Positions 21,915-33,645 are shown, counted from the first letter of the stretch. The stretch: DNA of 64,000 nucleotides from Apoda limacodes (GCA_946406115.1 OX291552.1:6386001-6450000); one strand, 5' to 3'. Made by a program: numbers and translations. Notes: generated by a model not told the origin, from the letters alone.

Positions 21915-22449
21915 TACGATTTATGACGTATTAAAAAAAAACTACTTACTAGATCTCGTTCAAACCAATTTTCGGTGGAAGTTTGCATGGTAATGTACAT
22001 CATATATTTTTTTTTTAGTTTTATCATTCTATTATTTTAGAAATTTCAGGGGGGGACACATTTTACCACTTTGGAAGTGTCTCTCACGCTGTTGAGTTTA
22101 GAAAAAAATTATATTAGAAACCTGAATATTATTTCTGAAGACCTATCCATAGATACCCCACACGTATGGGTTTGATGAAAAAAAAATTTTGGGTTTCAGT
22201 TTTAAGTATAGGGAACCCCCAAAATTTATTGTTTTTTTTTCTATTTTTGTGTGAAACTCATAATGCGGTTCACAAAATACATGTACTTACCAAGTTTCAA
22301 TAGTATAGTTCTTATAGTTTCGGAAAAAAGTGACTGTGACGGATGGACAGACAGACAGACATGACGAATCTATAAGGGTTCCCTTTTTTTGCCATTTGAC
22401 TACGGAACCTTAAAAACTAGCCAAATGCGAGTCTGGCCGGTTTTTTTTA
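21915..22449 (+). mobile_element. Family E interspersed repeat, 5'-truncated copy
   Basis: It starts GGTTTACGATTTATGACGTA and has ACTACTTACTAGATCTCGTT, CACTTTGGAAGTGTCTCTC and ACCCCACACGTATGGGTTTG. It ends TACGGAACCTTAAAAACTAG, AAATGCGAGTCTGGCCGG plus T run. Other copies are 26240-26831 and 46484-46950. The last shows that a full copy starts with AAACCGGCCAAGTGCGAGTT. No ORF. Confidence 0.82.
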
Positions 22450-22745
22450 GTTTCAAAGGGTTCCACAAACAAATTGTATAACTAGCTCTTCCATCATGAG
22501 ATCAATTTTCCTAGGTTAACGGGAAGTAACCCATAGATTTTGATTTATTTGTGTCACAATATGCGACAAAAATGATCGTATTTTGGGCATATTTTTTTAT
22601 TGTACTGACTAAGAAGCTTGATTTTTTTATAATTCTAATTGACTGCTGTTTCGGCCTGGCCGTTGTTATCTGGAACGCACTCACGAACGCAGCGTTTTGC
22701 GCCAATACTCTGTGGTTGTCATGTAGTCTGAAAATAACCTAGTGA
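22450..22745. mobile_element. Family B-like fragment
   Basis: TTAACGGGAAGTAACCCATA, GATTTTGATTTATTTGTGTC and CTGACTAAGAAGCTTGATTT match 61970-62075 in the same order. Two long chance frames on opposite strands (22511-22742) lie in it and are not genes. Confidence 0.55.
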
Positions 22746-22959
22746 AAATTGTAATTTTTAAATGTATATATAAAATTATATAATACCTATGCTTATAAAA
22801 AGTTCGTAGAGTGCCAATGATAGAAAACTTTCGGACTAACCATGTCAGGACAAGAAAAGTTAACACTTTTATATTTTAATTTTAAGATTTTAGATCTTGT
22901 CCCTATTTCTATGTCCTCTCATGTTTAAATTGTAATTTAGGGCTCCCTTAGGTCCCATT

Positions 22960-23175
22960 AGAGGACATTAGGACAAACAGAGGTGGTCCATGTAGGTAAA
23001 ACATTCATCATTCGAATTAACAAGAACTTGTGCTCGCCAGGGTGAAAAGCGGAGTTCTATTATTTCATCAGCAAGTAATTTTTTTTATTTCACTTTTAAA
23101 AAAAGTAAGATTATCTTTGGAATGTCTCCTAAATTGAATTGCAATAGGTTTTTCGTAAGCTACATGATTCTTGAA
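22960..23175 (-). pseudogene. Ty3/gypsy-like RT N-terminal fragment
   Basis: The minus strand reads EKPIAIQFRRHSKDNLTFF and, after one slip in the A run near 23085, EIIELRFSPWRAQVLV. The SPWRAQ motif with its upstream spacing is the conserved entry to Ty3/gypsy reverse transcriptases. The sequence stops at about 22965 without the catalytic boxes. It lies directly downstream of the gag end, with almost all of the protease missing. Confidence 0.72.
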
Positions 23176-23194
23176 TATGGTAACTGGTTCAATT

Positions 23195-24059
23195 TTATTT
23201 TATTTTATTGTTAATGATTACAGGAACAGTGGCTTTTGTAAGATTTGCGGCAGATATCAAACATGACAGAGTAGCTGCTTCAGTTACAGCGTTGTTTTGA
23301 TCTTTCAAGCACAGCAGCATATGTGAAACTGATTTGCTTTTGTAAAAAGAAGAAAAATGACCCTTCTTTCCACAGTTATGACAATTCGTATTGACAGCTG
23401 GACAATTACTTCGCAGATTCCTGCGATTAACACAAAAGAACATAAATCTTTTTTGTTTGTGATGTTGCGAGATGTCGCAGCAGCAGAATACGATGTTGAG
23501 TTGAAATTTGCATTAACTCTTTGATATTCTTCATTGTGAATTTGTGCAAGCTCCAGTGATTGAGCTTTTTAGTAAGCAGCTTCTCGTGTTAAGGTTCGAT
23601 TCTCTAATAATCGTTGTCGAATGTCAGACGATGCTAATCCAGAAATAACAGCATCCCTGACATATTTGCTTCATATTGTTCTGCAGTAACGGATTCGAAG
23701 TTGCATTCTGTTGGCATTAAAACTTGCAAGTACTGATCAATAGACCCTCCTGGTTGTTGAGTTCTTTTGGTTAGTTTGTTTCTTTTAAAAACTTCGTTGA
23801 TGGGTCTTAGAAAGAGAGCATGTAAATTTTTTATAGCGGTCTCGCATTTTTTGTAGGTCTTGACGTAGGTATAAAGTATCGGCGACATATGATTAACCAG
23901 TAGTTGATATTTAGTATCTTTGTTCACAGTTTCTACTGAAGTTTGTATGGATTTTACAAAATTTTCAAACGTCTGTTTCCAATGTGTCCATAAAGATGAT
24001 TGATCGGTACTAACGGAAGGATCCGCATAAAACCTCTCTGGTTGTAGATATTTATCCAT
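23195..24059 (-). pseudogene. Ty3/gypsy-like gag with a zinc knuckle, decayed
   Basis: 24059-23634 encodes the capsid-like N-terminal part (MDKYLQPERF start, LWTHWKQTFENFV, PGGSIDQYLQVL). 23633-23444 is a frame-shifted middle with stops. 23443-23195 encodes a nucleocapsid-like zinc knuckle CHNCGKKGHFSSFY, in which the last Cys of the CCHC box is Tyr, so it could not bind zinc normally. It ends VPVIINNKIK, where a protease would begin. No LTRs were found on either side. Confidence 0.75.
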
Positions 24060-24299
24060 TTAAGATGTATTTCCATTCATGAAATATAATGCTCTCTGGT
24101 AGTAGTGACGGCAGAGTGCCACAGTGTGCTTTTCTGGTTTTTGTTTTATGGCATGGCATTAATTCTCTTAACTCCTTCGTGGAAAATATAAAAATCCGGT
24201 TCTCATTTCTATAGCAGTCAGCTAACAAAAAACATGTATCTCCACTTCCCTCACATCTTTAAAAACACAGTTGCTAATTCCTAATGATTTTTTCTTGTA

Positions 24300-24495
24300 T
24301 TATATAAAATGTAACCCTTTGTCTTTTAGAGGAACTTGTATTTTGTCTTTAAAAAAGTTTGGAATGGGACTTGTCGAAACCTTTACATATTCCTGAGCCC
24401 CGTCTATTGTTTCAGCCATTATATTTGTGTTATTTTCAGGGCCTTTATGGGCCCGACGTGATATGCTAAATAGTTTTTGAAACACGAAGGGAATC
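24300..24495 (-). CDS. Possible host 3' coding exon, unrecognised
   Basis: On the minus strand CCCAACTTTTCAG, a good acceptor, is followed by an open frame of 65 codons ending at TAA (24302-24300). It opens with the last base of a split codon, then reads IPFVFQKLFSISRRAHKG and later QEYVKVSTSPIPNFFKDKIQ, VPLKDKG. The composition is protein-like and not repetitive, and I know no transposon with it. No polyadenylation signal was spotted just downstream. It could equally be an unknown mobile-element ORF. Confidence 0.35.
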
Positions 24496-25357
24496 CTGAA
24501 AAGTTGGGATTATAAAAATAATACTTACAAAACAAATAAATAAAAGTGGGCTAAGTTGTAAACTGAAATGATATCGTACCTGTATTTTTATTGAGACAGT
24601 ACATTTATTTTTTTCCTCATACAACACTGCCATATACCTACTGGATTACTTTGCATAAATTTTCTTTTTATGGTATTGATATTCTCCTTGTCAAAGTACT
24701 CCGCCACCTCTCATTTACATTGAAACACAGCATTTTACATTTAAATGCACTATATTGTATATCTAATGTTTTAAAATAAAAATATTATGTGGTGGTTTGT
24801 GTCTAACAAATATGACGAAACCCTAAAATATTGCCCATTTACAAAAAAAAGTGCAATTATTTTAAATTTTAAAAGTCAACTCACGTATTTCTAAAATGTT
24901 TGAAAAGAAACAAATGATGCTTATAAAATCTACTCATCTAGCTCATTCCTGCGATTTCGTCGACGTGGACTTTTAAAAGAAGGGAAACTTTTAAGTTTTT
25001 ACCTAGAGAATATCGGAATTTTCATTTAAATTTCTATCTCCTAGTTTGCCCTCTACAGGATGATTTCCTAAAAATAGTGAAACACGTCAATTTTAATTCC
25101 GATTGAACTGAAGACCACATAAATTCACATTCATGCAATGAACTTCAGAAATAAAGGATGTCCATACAAAGTTTCAACCCTCATTTAACCCAATTAAGAG
25201 ATGAATTTTACAAAATTCTCTTTTGGTTCTTACTCATGCTTTATAACAAAAACGTCTGAACTGTACTGTAGTTTAGGCTGTGTTCATTTATTATTCATTC
25301 AGACTAATCTTTTATATACTTATAAATGTTTATATACTACGAGTACATACAAAGAAA
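24496..25357. other. Unassigned spacer
   Basis: AT-rich; no repeat, ORF or exon supported. A donor-like GTAAGT lies at about 24522 on the minus strand, but with no frame upstream. Confidence 0.4.
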
Positions 25358-25505
25358 ACCGGCCAAGTGCGAGTTGGACTCGCGCACCTTCCACCAGTTA
25401 TGTAATCTACAAACACAAACAAAAATACTTTTAAGCTATTGCATAGCTTTTATCGCGGGCTCTGAGCGCGGCGACCGAATCAAGAAATTACGTAACGAAA
25501 AAAAC
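25358..25505. mobile_element. Composite of family E start and a palindromic module
   Basis: AACCGGCCAAGTGCGAGTTG and CAGTTATGTAATCTACAAAC match the start of the family E copy at 46484. At about 25430 it switches to AAGCTATTGCATAGCTT (7-bp arms, 3-base loop), then TCTGAGCGCGGCGACCGAAT. The second part recurs alone at 53370-53455. Confidence 0.65.
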
Positions 25506-25627
25506 CTAACCTAACCTCAGTCGATTACTGACATCGTTTCAGTTCGGCAGACTTCGGCATAGTGTTTGGGTGCGTGCGACTAGACGTATGCGTGTAGACT
25601 AGCTGCTAACTGCTCATAATATTTCTA

Positions 25628-25931
25628 GTATATGGCGATTATGAGTAGTACATGGAGGTTGGATATGAGATTTTAATTCTATGACAGATTGAGATGTCAA
25701 ATATACTACGTCAAAAAAGTAAATAAACAAACATTATTATTTCTAGGCAATGTCAAAGACATATCTTGTTACATATTTGAGTGTTAAGCGCGAATTGTGT
25801 GTTAAGGACATTGGTTCTGTACAATTAAATAAAGTATGAGTTGTCTTGTAACATATTTGAATGTTAAGAGCTAATCGTATGTAAAGGTTTTCACTTCTGC
25901 CGGCACTCCCGGAGTGCAACTCGGTTTTTTT
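25628..25931 (-). mobile_element. Family F repeat, partial copy
   Basis: It begins with GTATATGGCGATTATGAGTA, CAGATTGAGATGTCAAATAT and ACGTCAAAAAAGTAAATAAA and ends with CTTCTGCCGGCACTCCCGGA. The middle (25762-25892) differs from other copies and is a two-unit tandem of about 88 bp (CTTGTTACATATTTGAGTGT / CTTGTAACATATTTGAATGT). Confidence 0.7.
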
Positions 25932-26200
25932 GGCCCAGGTGGATCGTGTTGTGTGCATGACACATGAGTCCAAACGAGACAGTGGTCCGAGGAGCCAAGA
26001 TGCGCATCCACTGAGACGGAATATCTGTCCGGACGTGTAGTCGGCAGAAGGTCCAGTAAGGACTTATTATGGTCTTTTGTATCTAGGATTCTTGGTTGGT
26101 GAAAGTATTAGCTGAGATAATCCATAGGTCAGAGCAAATTCATGAGCAGATATCCCTTTGTAGTTATTTGTTCAACAACTGAGAGCGAAATCGGATGAAT
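25932..26200 (-). pseudogene. CR1-type LINE endonuclease fragment
   Basis: Matches 33200-33440 closely at the DNA level (AGTGGTCCGAGGAGCCAAGA, TGCGCATCCACTGAGACGGA, TCAGAGCAAATTCATGAGCA). On the minus strand this is the end of the endonuclease domain of the same LINE. It is inserted directly against the end of a family F copy and has many stops. Confidence 0.72.
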
Positions 26201-26239
26201 ACGTAAGCAGCTGTTTTTATAATTGCATAAATGCAATAG

Positions 26240-26831
26240 CTTTACCGCGGCCGGCCCCGAGTGCCACTGTTCTTTTTTTATTTGAGTTGATTAAATGAAA
26301 GGTTAATTGCGGTTTATGATTTATGACGTATTAAAAAAAAACTGCTTACTAGATCTCGATCAAACCAATTTTCAGTGGAAGTTTGCATGTATGTACATCA
26401 TATATTTTCTTTAGTTTTATTATTCTCTTATTTTAGAAGTTACAGGGGGTTACACACTTTTTACTACTTTGGAAGTGTCCCTCGCGCAAACTGTTAAGTT
26501 TAGAAAAAAAGATATCAAAAAACTCATTATCATTTTTGAAGACGTATCCGTACATATTTATAGATACTCTACACGTATAGGTTTGATGAAAAATATTTTT
26601 TTAAGTTTCAGTTCTAAGTATGGGGAACCCCAAAAAATTGTTGTTTTTTTTCTATTTTTGTGTTAAAATCTTAATGCGCTTCAAAGAATACATTAACTTA
26701 CCAAGATTCAACAGTATAGTTCTTTTAGTTTCGGAAAAAAGTGACTATGACATACGTACGGACGGACAGACAGACATGACGAATCTGTAAGTGTTCCGCT
26801 TTTTGCCATTTGGCTAAGGAACCCTCGAAAC
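26240..26831 (+). mobile_element. Family E interspersed repeat with a GC-rich 5' scrap
   Basis: 26240-26275 (GCTTTACCGCGGCCGGCCCC, GAGTGCCACTGTT) is shared with 53975-54012. The rest matches family E: TTTGAGTTGATTAAATGAAA, GACGTATTAAAAAAAAACTG, GTACGGACGGACAGACAGAC, then GGCTAAGGAACCCTCGAAAC. It runs directly into a family F copy. Confidence 0.78.
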
Positions 26832-27091
26832 CCGGTTGCACTCCGGGAGTGCCGGCAGATGTGTAAACTTGAATATTAACTATTTATTTTTTCTTATACT
26901 AGCTATTTACTTCCCATCACTTCGAATATACATTTATTTATTTTAAATTTTGTTTATTTAAATAAAATAAAAACTAGTTCCGTATTACGAATTTTCGATC
27001 AGGTCACGTGTCCTGACGCGAGTTTTACTTTTTTACACTTCACAAAAAAAGTGCACAACGCTGCCAAAGAAGTTTTCACTTCAAAAATATA
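26832..27091 (+). mobile_element. Family F repeat with E-box palindrome
   Basis: It starts CGGTTGCACTCCGGGAGTGC CGGCAG, where GCACTCCGGGAGTGC is a palindrome around a single central base. It continues TAGCTATTTACTTCCCATCA and AAACTAGTTCCGTATTACGA, then TCAGGTCACGTGTCCTGACG, and ends CACTTCAAAAATAT. It is inverted relative to the family F piece at 25628-25931. Confidence 0.72.
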
Positions 27092-27237
27092 ACTGATCTA
27101 CATACGAGTAAGATTCGTTTTTGGCTGCGGAAACATAAAAATTAAAACTTTAAAATCACCGTCAAAATTCTTTTACTGTAAAAATGTACTTACAATGTCA
27201 AATGCATTAAAGTTAAAGTACTTCTTGCAAGCTTTTT

Positions 27238-27325
27238 TTTAGTTTCACCTGTCTCGATGCCATAGGCCACGGTGACCGTTTACCATCAGGCGGACCGTGT
27301 GCTTGTTTGCCACCTTAAATATGTA
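27238..27325 (+). mobile_element. CR1-type LINE 3' tail, plus strand
   Basis: GGCCACGGTGACCGTTTACC and ATCAGGCGGACCGTGTGCTT match, in reverse, the 3' end of the minus-strand LINE at 8575-8625. Less than 90 bp is present, an extreme 5' truncation. Confidence 0.8.
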
Positions 27326-27359
27326 ATAAAAAAAATGTTTGTCATCAAATTAAATTTGA

Positions 27360-27672
27360 CCCACTTCCCGGTTACCGATTGAGCTTAAATTTTGCATGCA
27401 TGTGTAAATCGCGTGACGATGCAATATTATGATGACATGGTGCTGATCTGATGATGGAGCTGCAAGGTGGCCAAAGGAACTTCGCAATGAAACGACACAA
27501 CCTCATCGAGTTTTGGCTCGTTTGAATCGTCTTGACGAGTAGTTTGTCTTTCAACCAGGGTCTGATGAATGTGCTGGAAGGTACTCATTGGAACTCTGCA
27601 ATGAAACGACGCAACGTCATCGAGTTTCAGCGTGTTTGATTTGTCTTGACAAGTACTCTGGTCTTAAATAAT
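27360..27672 (-). mobile_element. Family G repeat with internal tandem, minus orientation
   Basis: Two units about 113 bp apart share GATGATGGAGCTGCAAGGTG / TGATGAATGTGCTGGAAGGT, GCAATGAAACGACACAACCT / GCAATGAAACGACGCAACGT and CTTGACGAGTA. Matching copies are 38508-38860 and 51960-52260. The single frame crossing it (27372-27554) is not a gene. Confidence 0.72.
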
Positions 27673-28638
27673 AAGCTGGTCCGATAGAAGCTTGTTTGTA
27701 ATTTTTTTTTTATCTTATATTCTTGTTTTAACCGACTTAAAAAAAACACAATCATCCAGATTGAGAAAACTACAAACTGTAATTCAGATAAGATTTTTGG
27801 AAATAAATGTGGTTGTTTGTTTTTGTTTAAAAGTTTTTATTTTAGTCATTTCAAAATAGAAAAAAACAAATATTTAAAAAATGGATACTTATTTTAATTT
27901 GGGTCCCAAGTGGATTATCCACTGCTTAAGTGCTTAGCCTGTCTAACTATCCGGATTATGATAAACCTTGACTCCAAAAAAAAAACCGGCTAGGTGCGTG
28001 TCCAGCGTGCATTCAGTTAGGTTTCTGTACAATGATAATTATTGTAGATACCTAAAAACTTATGAAACAATTTTGGCCAAAACAAATATATTTGGCATTA
28101 TTTTTAAAAACCTATTATCGTGATATTTTAGATTTTTAGACCACTTGGTTTCGAAGTAAGACGGGGAAAGTTTACACATTTTTTTCAACGTTTGAAGCTA
28201 ATAAATCACAAAATATAAATTTTGTAGAAATAGTTTCTCAAATTCATTTTTAAAACCCTATCTAACACGATAAGTCTAATACCTAAAACAGAAAAAAACT
28301 TTAGAAACCGCTCCAACGATTTTAATAAAATTTAGTACGCAGGGGGTTTCAGGGGCAATAAATCAATTAGCTAGGCAATGATAAACTTAACAATATGATT
28401 CTTGCTGACATCTATAGGCGAGTAGTTATATATTTAAAAAAAACCTAGCAAAGCTTGGTACTTTAGGTACTATAATTTAAAATAGGTGCCCACCAGTTGT
28501 TTCAACTATGTTCTCCGGAGAAAGTAGCGTGGAATCCAAACAAAGTTGGGATTTACCACCAGTCGGTTATATAGATAGTCTAAGAGGAAGGATAAATGAG
28601 AATAAATTGCTGAGTTATCCTAAATTTTCACTCATTTT
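27673..28638. other. Spacer with an unclassified repeat start
   Basis: AAAAACCGGCTAGGTGCGTG at 27979 looks like the start of a CCGGCCAAGTGCGAG-type element. GCAGGGGGTTTCAGGGGCAA at about 28339 and TGACATCTATAGGCGAGTAG at about 28407 match, inverted, sequence at 42380-42490, so 27979-28430 is probably one diverged copy of the same family as 42264-42771. Nothing else supported. Confidence 0.5.
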
Positions 28639-29055
28639 AGGGTTCCGTACCCAAAGGGTAAAAAACGGGACCCTGTTATTAAGACTCCTCTGGCCGTCCG
28701 TCTGTCACAAGCTGTATCTCATGAACCGTGATAGTTAGACAATTACAATTTTCACAAATGAAATATTTTTGTTGCCGCTATAACAACAAATACTAAAAAC
28801 AGAACAAAAAAAATATTTAAGCCATACAGCAAACGTGATTTTTTTGCTAGTTTTTGCTAGATATTGATAACGGCAACATGCAGACGCTTGAAATATTCAC
28901 AGAATATTAAGAAATATATTCACTTTAAAAATAAATTAAAATAAAACAAATATTTAAGGTAAACTCCCATACAACAAATGTAATTTACTTGCCGTTTTTA
29001 TAGATACTGGTACGTAACCCTTCGTGCGCGACACGGACTCGCACTTAGCCGATTT
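28639..29055 (+). mobile_element. Family A interspersed repeat, full-length copy
   Basis: It starts AGGGTTCCGTACCCAAAGGG. The TGTCCGTCCG run is degraded to GGCCGTCCGTCTG, and CTGTATCTCATGAACCGTGA and GTTGCCGCTATAACAACAAA are kept. It ends CGCGACACGGACTCGCACTT AGCCGATTT. The ending differs from the usual GCGCGAGTCCGACTCGC by point changes. Confidence 0.86.
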
Positions 29056-31773
29056 AATTTTTAATTTCAGTTATTTTCACTAGTTTAATGTGATTTTAAA
29101 TGAATTTTGCTATTCAACTTTTGCTTTAACTTACTAAATTTTAATTAATTACTGAAGTTTAATAAATACTTGAATAGAAAAAGAAACCCTCTCATTTGCG
29201 TTTTCGTCAGAACTGACTTAATTTATTCACAGAATTTTTAACTTTCTCTCGCCTAGACATTGATCTTGCCATCGACCTTCTTTGTAACTATTTCTTCTAA
29301 ATGCCTATTTGAACTTGCTTGTCCCGTCTTCTAGGTATTCAAGGCCGCAAATCGTATTAACTCAGTCCGTTGGTAAACTCTGAGGACGATAGGGACTGGA
29401 GTGGACTTCAGGTACCCTATCCATCTGGATAGTAAATGCAGTGTGAGTGAAAGAGACAAAGCCATCTGAAGCTATTATACTACTTGTTGTCTTTAAAAAT
29501 TGGGTTTAAATGCACCGCACGTTTATTTAACGCCAGTGTTACTTATGTATTTGACCCAAAATCGTCCAATCATTATTTCAATCACTTCCCGACTAGCTAG
29601 CTAGCTCAAATTTTCAGGGAAGCTCAGACCTCGCTGTCAATATAATAATCAATTGCGAACATCCACATTGACCAACCTTTTGAAACTTTTTATCTTGTCT
29701 GAAAAAAAAAATGACGGCGTTTAACGTTAAAGCTTTGGTCATAAGATTGAACTTCCGCTAAGCCAAGTCAGAAGTCTCTTGTGGGCGACTTAACAGTGCT
29801 GTAGGGCACTATCTCAATAACGACCGTCAACGTATACTAGGCCAGCGTGGGAGATACACAGATACAGTCATAGATATTTAATGTAGGTAATGAAGATTTG
29901 TACAGAAATCATCTGCATCGATTTCACCCCCAATGTGGAGGTGAACGAACTGAATGAACGGTCTTATGAAAGTTTTAAGTTTGCAAGGAAAGTTAATCCT
30001 TTAAGCTTGCTCTTGTAGACAAGAAATTAATTCCTAATGCAGGATTTATTATGACTACCGTTATGGAAAGTTTATTTAAATTATAATTTATTTAGTGCGA
30101 TGTATTTGACTCGTTAAAACAAACCGAATGAGCTCTACTACTATCCACATTTTGGTTCCACCATCAGATTTGTGCGTTGAGACTCTATTTTTGATCTGTC
30201 ATTGCATTAAATTTTACTTTCAAGATTTGTTTACTTAATGTATATAGATAGGTTGTTATATGTGAAGCTAATCAAATGTGTTTCGTATGTTAAAAAAACT
30301 TTTTTTAACGAAAGCATAAACTGACTTCAAATCCACTTAAAAATAAGCCCCTAAAGCAGACTTTTTGACTGAACATTTAGCTACATTTTTATTCCCCTTG
30401 TACACACAACACGCCGCGCTGCAGTGTTATAGAGTACTAGAGCTCTCGAGTGCGCTTCACAATGCGCGTCATATAAGTTTGCACGTATTAAAAGGCGGAG
30501 CGATAACTAAATAATAAAAATGATACAACTTGGAAACATTTCCTCAATTAACTCTAGTTTTCCTTGACAAATCCTTACTAAATTAAGATGGACCAAATTT
30601 GGTTTAATCCTTTCCTAAACGTAAATACTTTCCAAATCGGTTTATAAACGATGGAGTTCTGAGGTAACAACACTGACCTCTACTACTACCCACTGGACTG
30701 GCCGCTGTCAAACGTTTTTTGTGCCTATTTAACTATTTTGGCGCTTTAGGCAGATACGAAAGTCCATAGAACTAAAAATAGTTATGTCCGCAAGTCGACA
30801 TTATATTAGAGGTAGGTATATCGATATATTATGTCTTAGAAATATTTTTTAAATCTTTGTTGGCGAGAATTCTCGATGATACCTTTCGATTTGATCGAAT
30901 CTTTCGACGTGGTCTAACCCGGACCATATGTTTTTGTTTTGAACTCCCATATAAATTGAAACAAGTATTGTGATCGAGCAGAAAAAAAATCGCGTTTTTA
31001 TAAATATCTATCAATTAAAACCCGGAACTTTCGAATACTGTAACTTCAATTAATTGTTTGTATACGTACCGCCTTCGGATTGGAATGAGTCTGTGGAAAA
31101 CAATCTTAAGGTCCACTTGATATTAAGCGGTTATTGTAGCCTGTTGATAATAATAGTACAGTCAATTTAAAATAAAATTCGCATTAACTGGACATACAAT
31201 AAATTTTTAAAGGATAATTTACTGACATATTTTATACCTACCCGCGAAGTTATAATATGATAGCACTTTTTGATAATTAGAAAAATGTTTTTTTTTTAAG
31301 TTATGTATTTTCATAATATTAATAATATTATATAATATATGTTCATATATTAAAATTAACAAAAATTTACGCTCGACGCTGTAAGCCACATTTTTTCCTC
31401 TGGATACATTGTCACTTTCACTGTCAGTTATTTCAAACTCCTCGCAAGAATTTATTAGGTTTACTTATACTTATTAACTCTAAAACCAGCATACCCAACA
31501 AACGTAATTTGAATTTCGTATTGGGTTTAATTACACTAGTTAAGTAGTACCTAAATGTTAATTAGAACTATAATACCTGGAGTGTTTGAGTATTATAAAA
31601 GATCTTTTATTACATTTTAATTCATGAAGAAATAAACGTGCTACTTGCTGCTTGACTTATATAATTCAGCCCTATTTTGATAAGATTAAATTTAAAACTT
31701 ACCTTCCAACAATCCTTCAAATATAGTTGAAACACTGCGCGACTTCAATGTGGTTCTGTTGCGATGTTTGAAA
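29056..31773. other. Longest stretch without recognised elements
   Basis: 2.7 kb of AT-rich DNA. A GC-richer patch lies at 29330-29470 and another at 30400-30470 (CGCCGCGCTGCAGTG, GAGCTCTCGAGTGCGC). The minus frame 31014-30829 includes VRVRPRRKIRSNRKV but has no recognised domain. I see no repeat family, exon or RNA gene. Confidence 0.45.
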
Positions 31774-32290
31774 ATTGGTTCGGCAGCAAGTACCGTACAT
31801 GCAACTTCTCTTGAGAAAAATTCTTTTACAAAAAAAAAATTACGTCATATTGGATCCGCCATTTTGAATTTTAAAAAACTGATAAAATATCGAAATCAGC
31901 ACCCTCGAAAACCCTTCACTACCCCTCGATACATGAAATTATACATGAAATTTATGTTGCGTGCATAAAAAAGTCAGTTTTTTACGGATAAAAAACGAAC
32001 CGCTGGACCGATTTATTTCAGACTCCTTTCACATCTAAGTCATGACGTGGCGTATCGATTGATATGTTATCAGAGCGATTCGGTCAAGTAGTTATTGAGG
32101 AATCGAAAGCCAAAATATGTTTACATACATACATAAATACGTACACACACACACACACACAGAGACACACACACAGACATCACTCTAAAAATGATTGCAA
32201 ATGATTCTCCAAGTCTTGAAACGTAAAGAAAACACAAAATTTTCGATCTCGATTTTCGGACCTATTCCAATAATTTCTCAAGAGAGAAAT
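31774..32290 (+). mobile_element. Family C repeat, plus orientation, complete copy
   Basis: TTGGTTCGGCAGCAAGTACC opens it. It continues GTCAGTTTTTTACGGATAAA, GAACCGCTGGACCGATTTAT, AAGTCATGACGTGGCGTATC, a short ACAT/AC microsatellite (32124-32180) and TCTAAAAATGATTGCAAATG. It ends TTTCGGACCTATTCCAATAA. It serves as the reference order for the family. Confidence 0.82.
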
Positions 32291-32639
32291 TTAGCATCAA
32301 AATGTTTACAGCAAAGGAAATCTTTTTCCTTGGAAGTCGAGTTCAAGACTTTAATATAATGTAACTATACTATAGTTCGTTGGAAATCTGCAAAAATAAA
32401 AAAATAAATTAAATCATCCCATCCCTCCATTAGGGCTTGGTAAACCATAAACCTGTTTTCTAAGTCGAAGGCATGCCAGTATCAAAAGAATTACAACATT
32501 CTTAATATAACCATTTCCATGTCCATATTGGCCAACTTTCTAAATATCGATATTAAAATTATGACCTCTTTGAATCACTAGCAAATTCTAAACAACAGAA
32601 ATAAATATCAATTTTGCCGAAATTCAATATTGTACTGAT

Positions 32640-33645
32640 AGAGGCAAAGACACTGCCCAATAGATCGGCTTCCTCTTTTGCACTATGGGCCAAGTCACCA
32701 TCGGTCATTCACACTGGTGCTAACGACGACTGGCAAAAGTTGCCTTCGGCAGCTATAGCAAGCGACCAGAAAACACGACTTCCAGGGGGATAGCTCTCAA
32801 GTCGCCAACCTATTTTGCACATAAATTGGAATTTAGCTCTGGCAGTTGCCTTGTTACTGAACCTCAAGGCACCATTTAATTGGCGTTTTAGCACAGAAAT
32901 ATTCGGATACTTATTATTACGAGCCGTATTACAAGCCTCATACGCAGTTCGTTTAAAAAATTTAGCTTCTCTGCAAGACCTATTAAACCACGGTCGTTTT
33001 TTGCTGTGGCAGCTGCTCGCAGGTTAGGAATAAAACATTCTATACCAGCGAGGATTATTCTCAGTGACTGCGGCTGCGCAGACGTCAGGATCATCTTCTG
33101 ACCTAAAGCAGAGCTGCCTCCACGGGTACGATGCATAAAATTCTCTAAATCCATCCCAGCCTGCTGACTTATAGTGCCATACACGACTCCAATTAGTTGG
33201 CCCAGATGGATCAGGGTGTGCAAGCCATTTGAGTCTGAACGAGATAGTGGTCCGAGGAGCTAAGATGCGCATCCACTGAGACGGAATATCCGTCCGGGCG
33301 CGTAGTCAGCAGAAGGTCCAGTGAGGAGCTCGTATGGTCCTCTATATCTGGTATTCTCGTCAGAGAAAGAACCATCTCAGAAAATCCGCAGGTAAGAGCA
33401 AATTCATGAGCAGATATAACTGCATAGTTATTGGTTGGTGATGGGCGTTAAAGTCTCCCAAAACAACTAGTTCTGTAGTGGGATATTGCTCTTGAATTTC
33501 GTCAGTTGTCAAACTCAGGTGCGTGAAAAGACGAGGTACGTCCGTGTCACCGCAATGAAACCTGTATAGGCACGCATAGATACAAGTGTGCCCGCCGTTA
33601 TCCACACGCATCCACAATATCGACAGGTCCCTGTCTTCAAGCCTA
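32640..33645 (-). pseudogene. CR1-type LINE: endonuclease, linker and start of RT region
   Basis: On the minus strand 33617-33420 encodes an APE-type endonuclease piece (MWMRVDNGGHTCIYACLYR, and GDFNAHH, with catalytic Asp and Asn, at 33460-33440). After an internal shift 33272-33024 encodes WKxxSRVWHYKSAGWDGFRE and FYASYPWRQLCFRSED. 33010-32709 encodes the basic linker (PPGSRVFWSLAIAAEGNFCQ). It ends before RT motif A near 32640. Several shifts and stops. It is the same LINE family as the C-terminal pieces at 3905, 8555 and 49790. Confidence 0.82.

Noticed and set aside
22511..22866. Three overlapping frames of 61-64 codons on both strands
   Set aside because: They lie in a family B-like repeat fragment, overlap each other and have no motif or codon bias.
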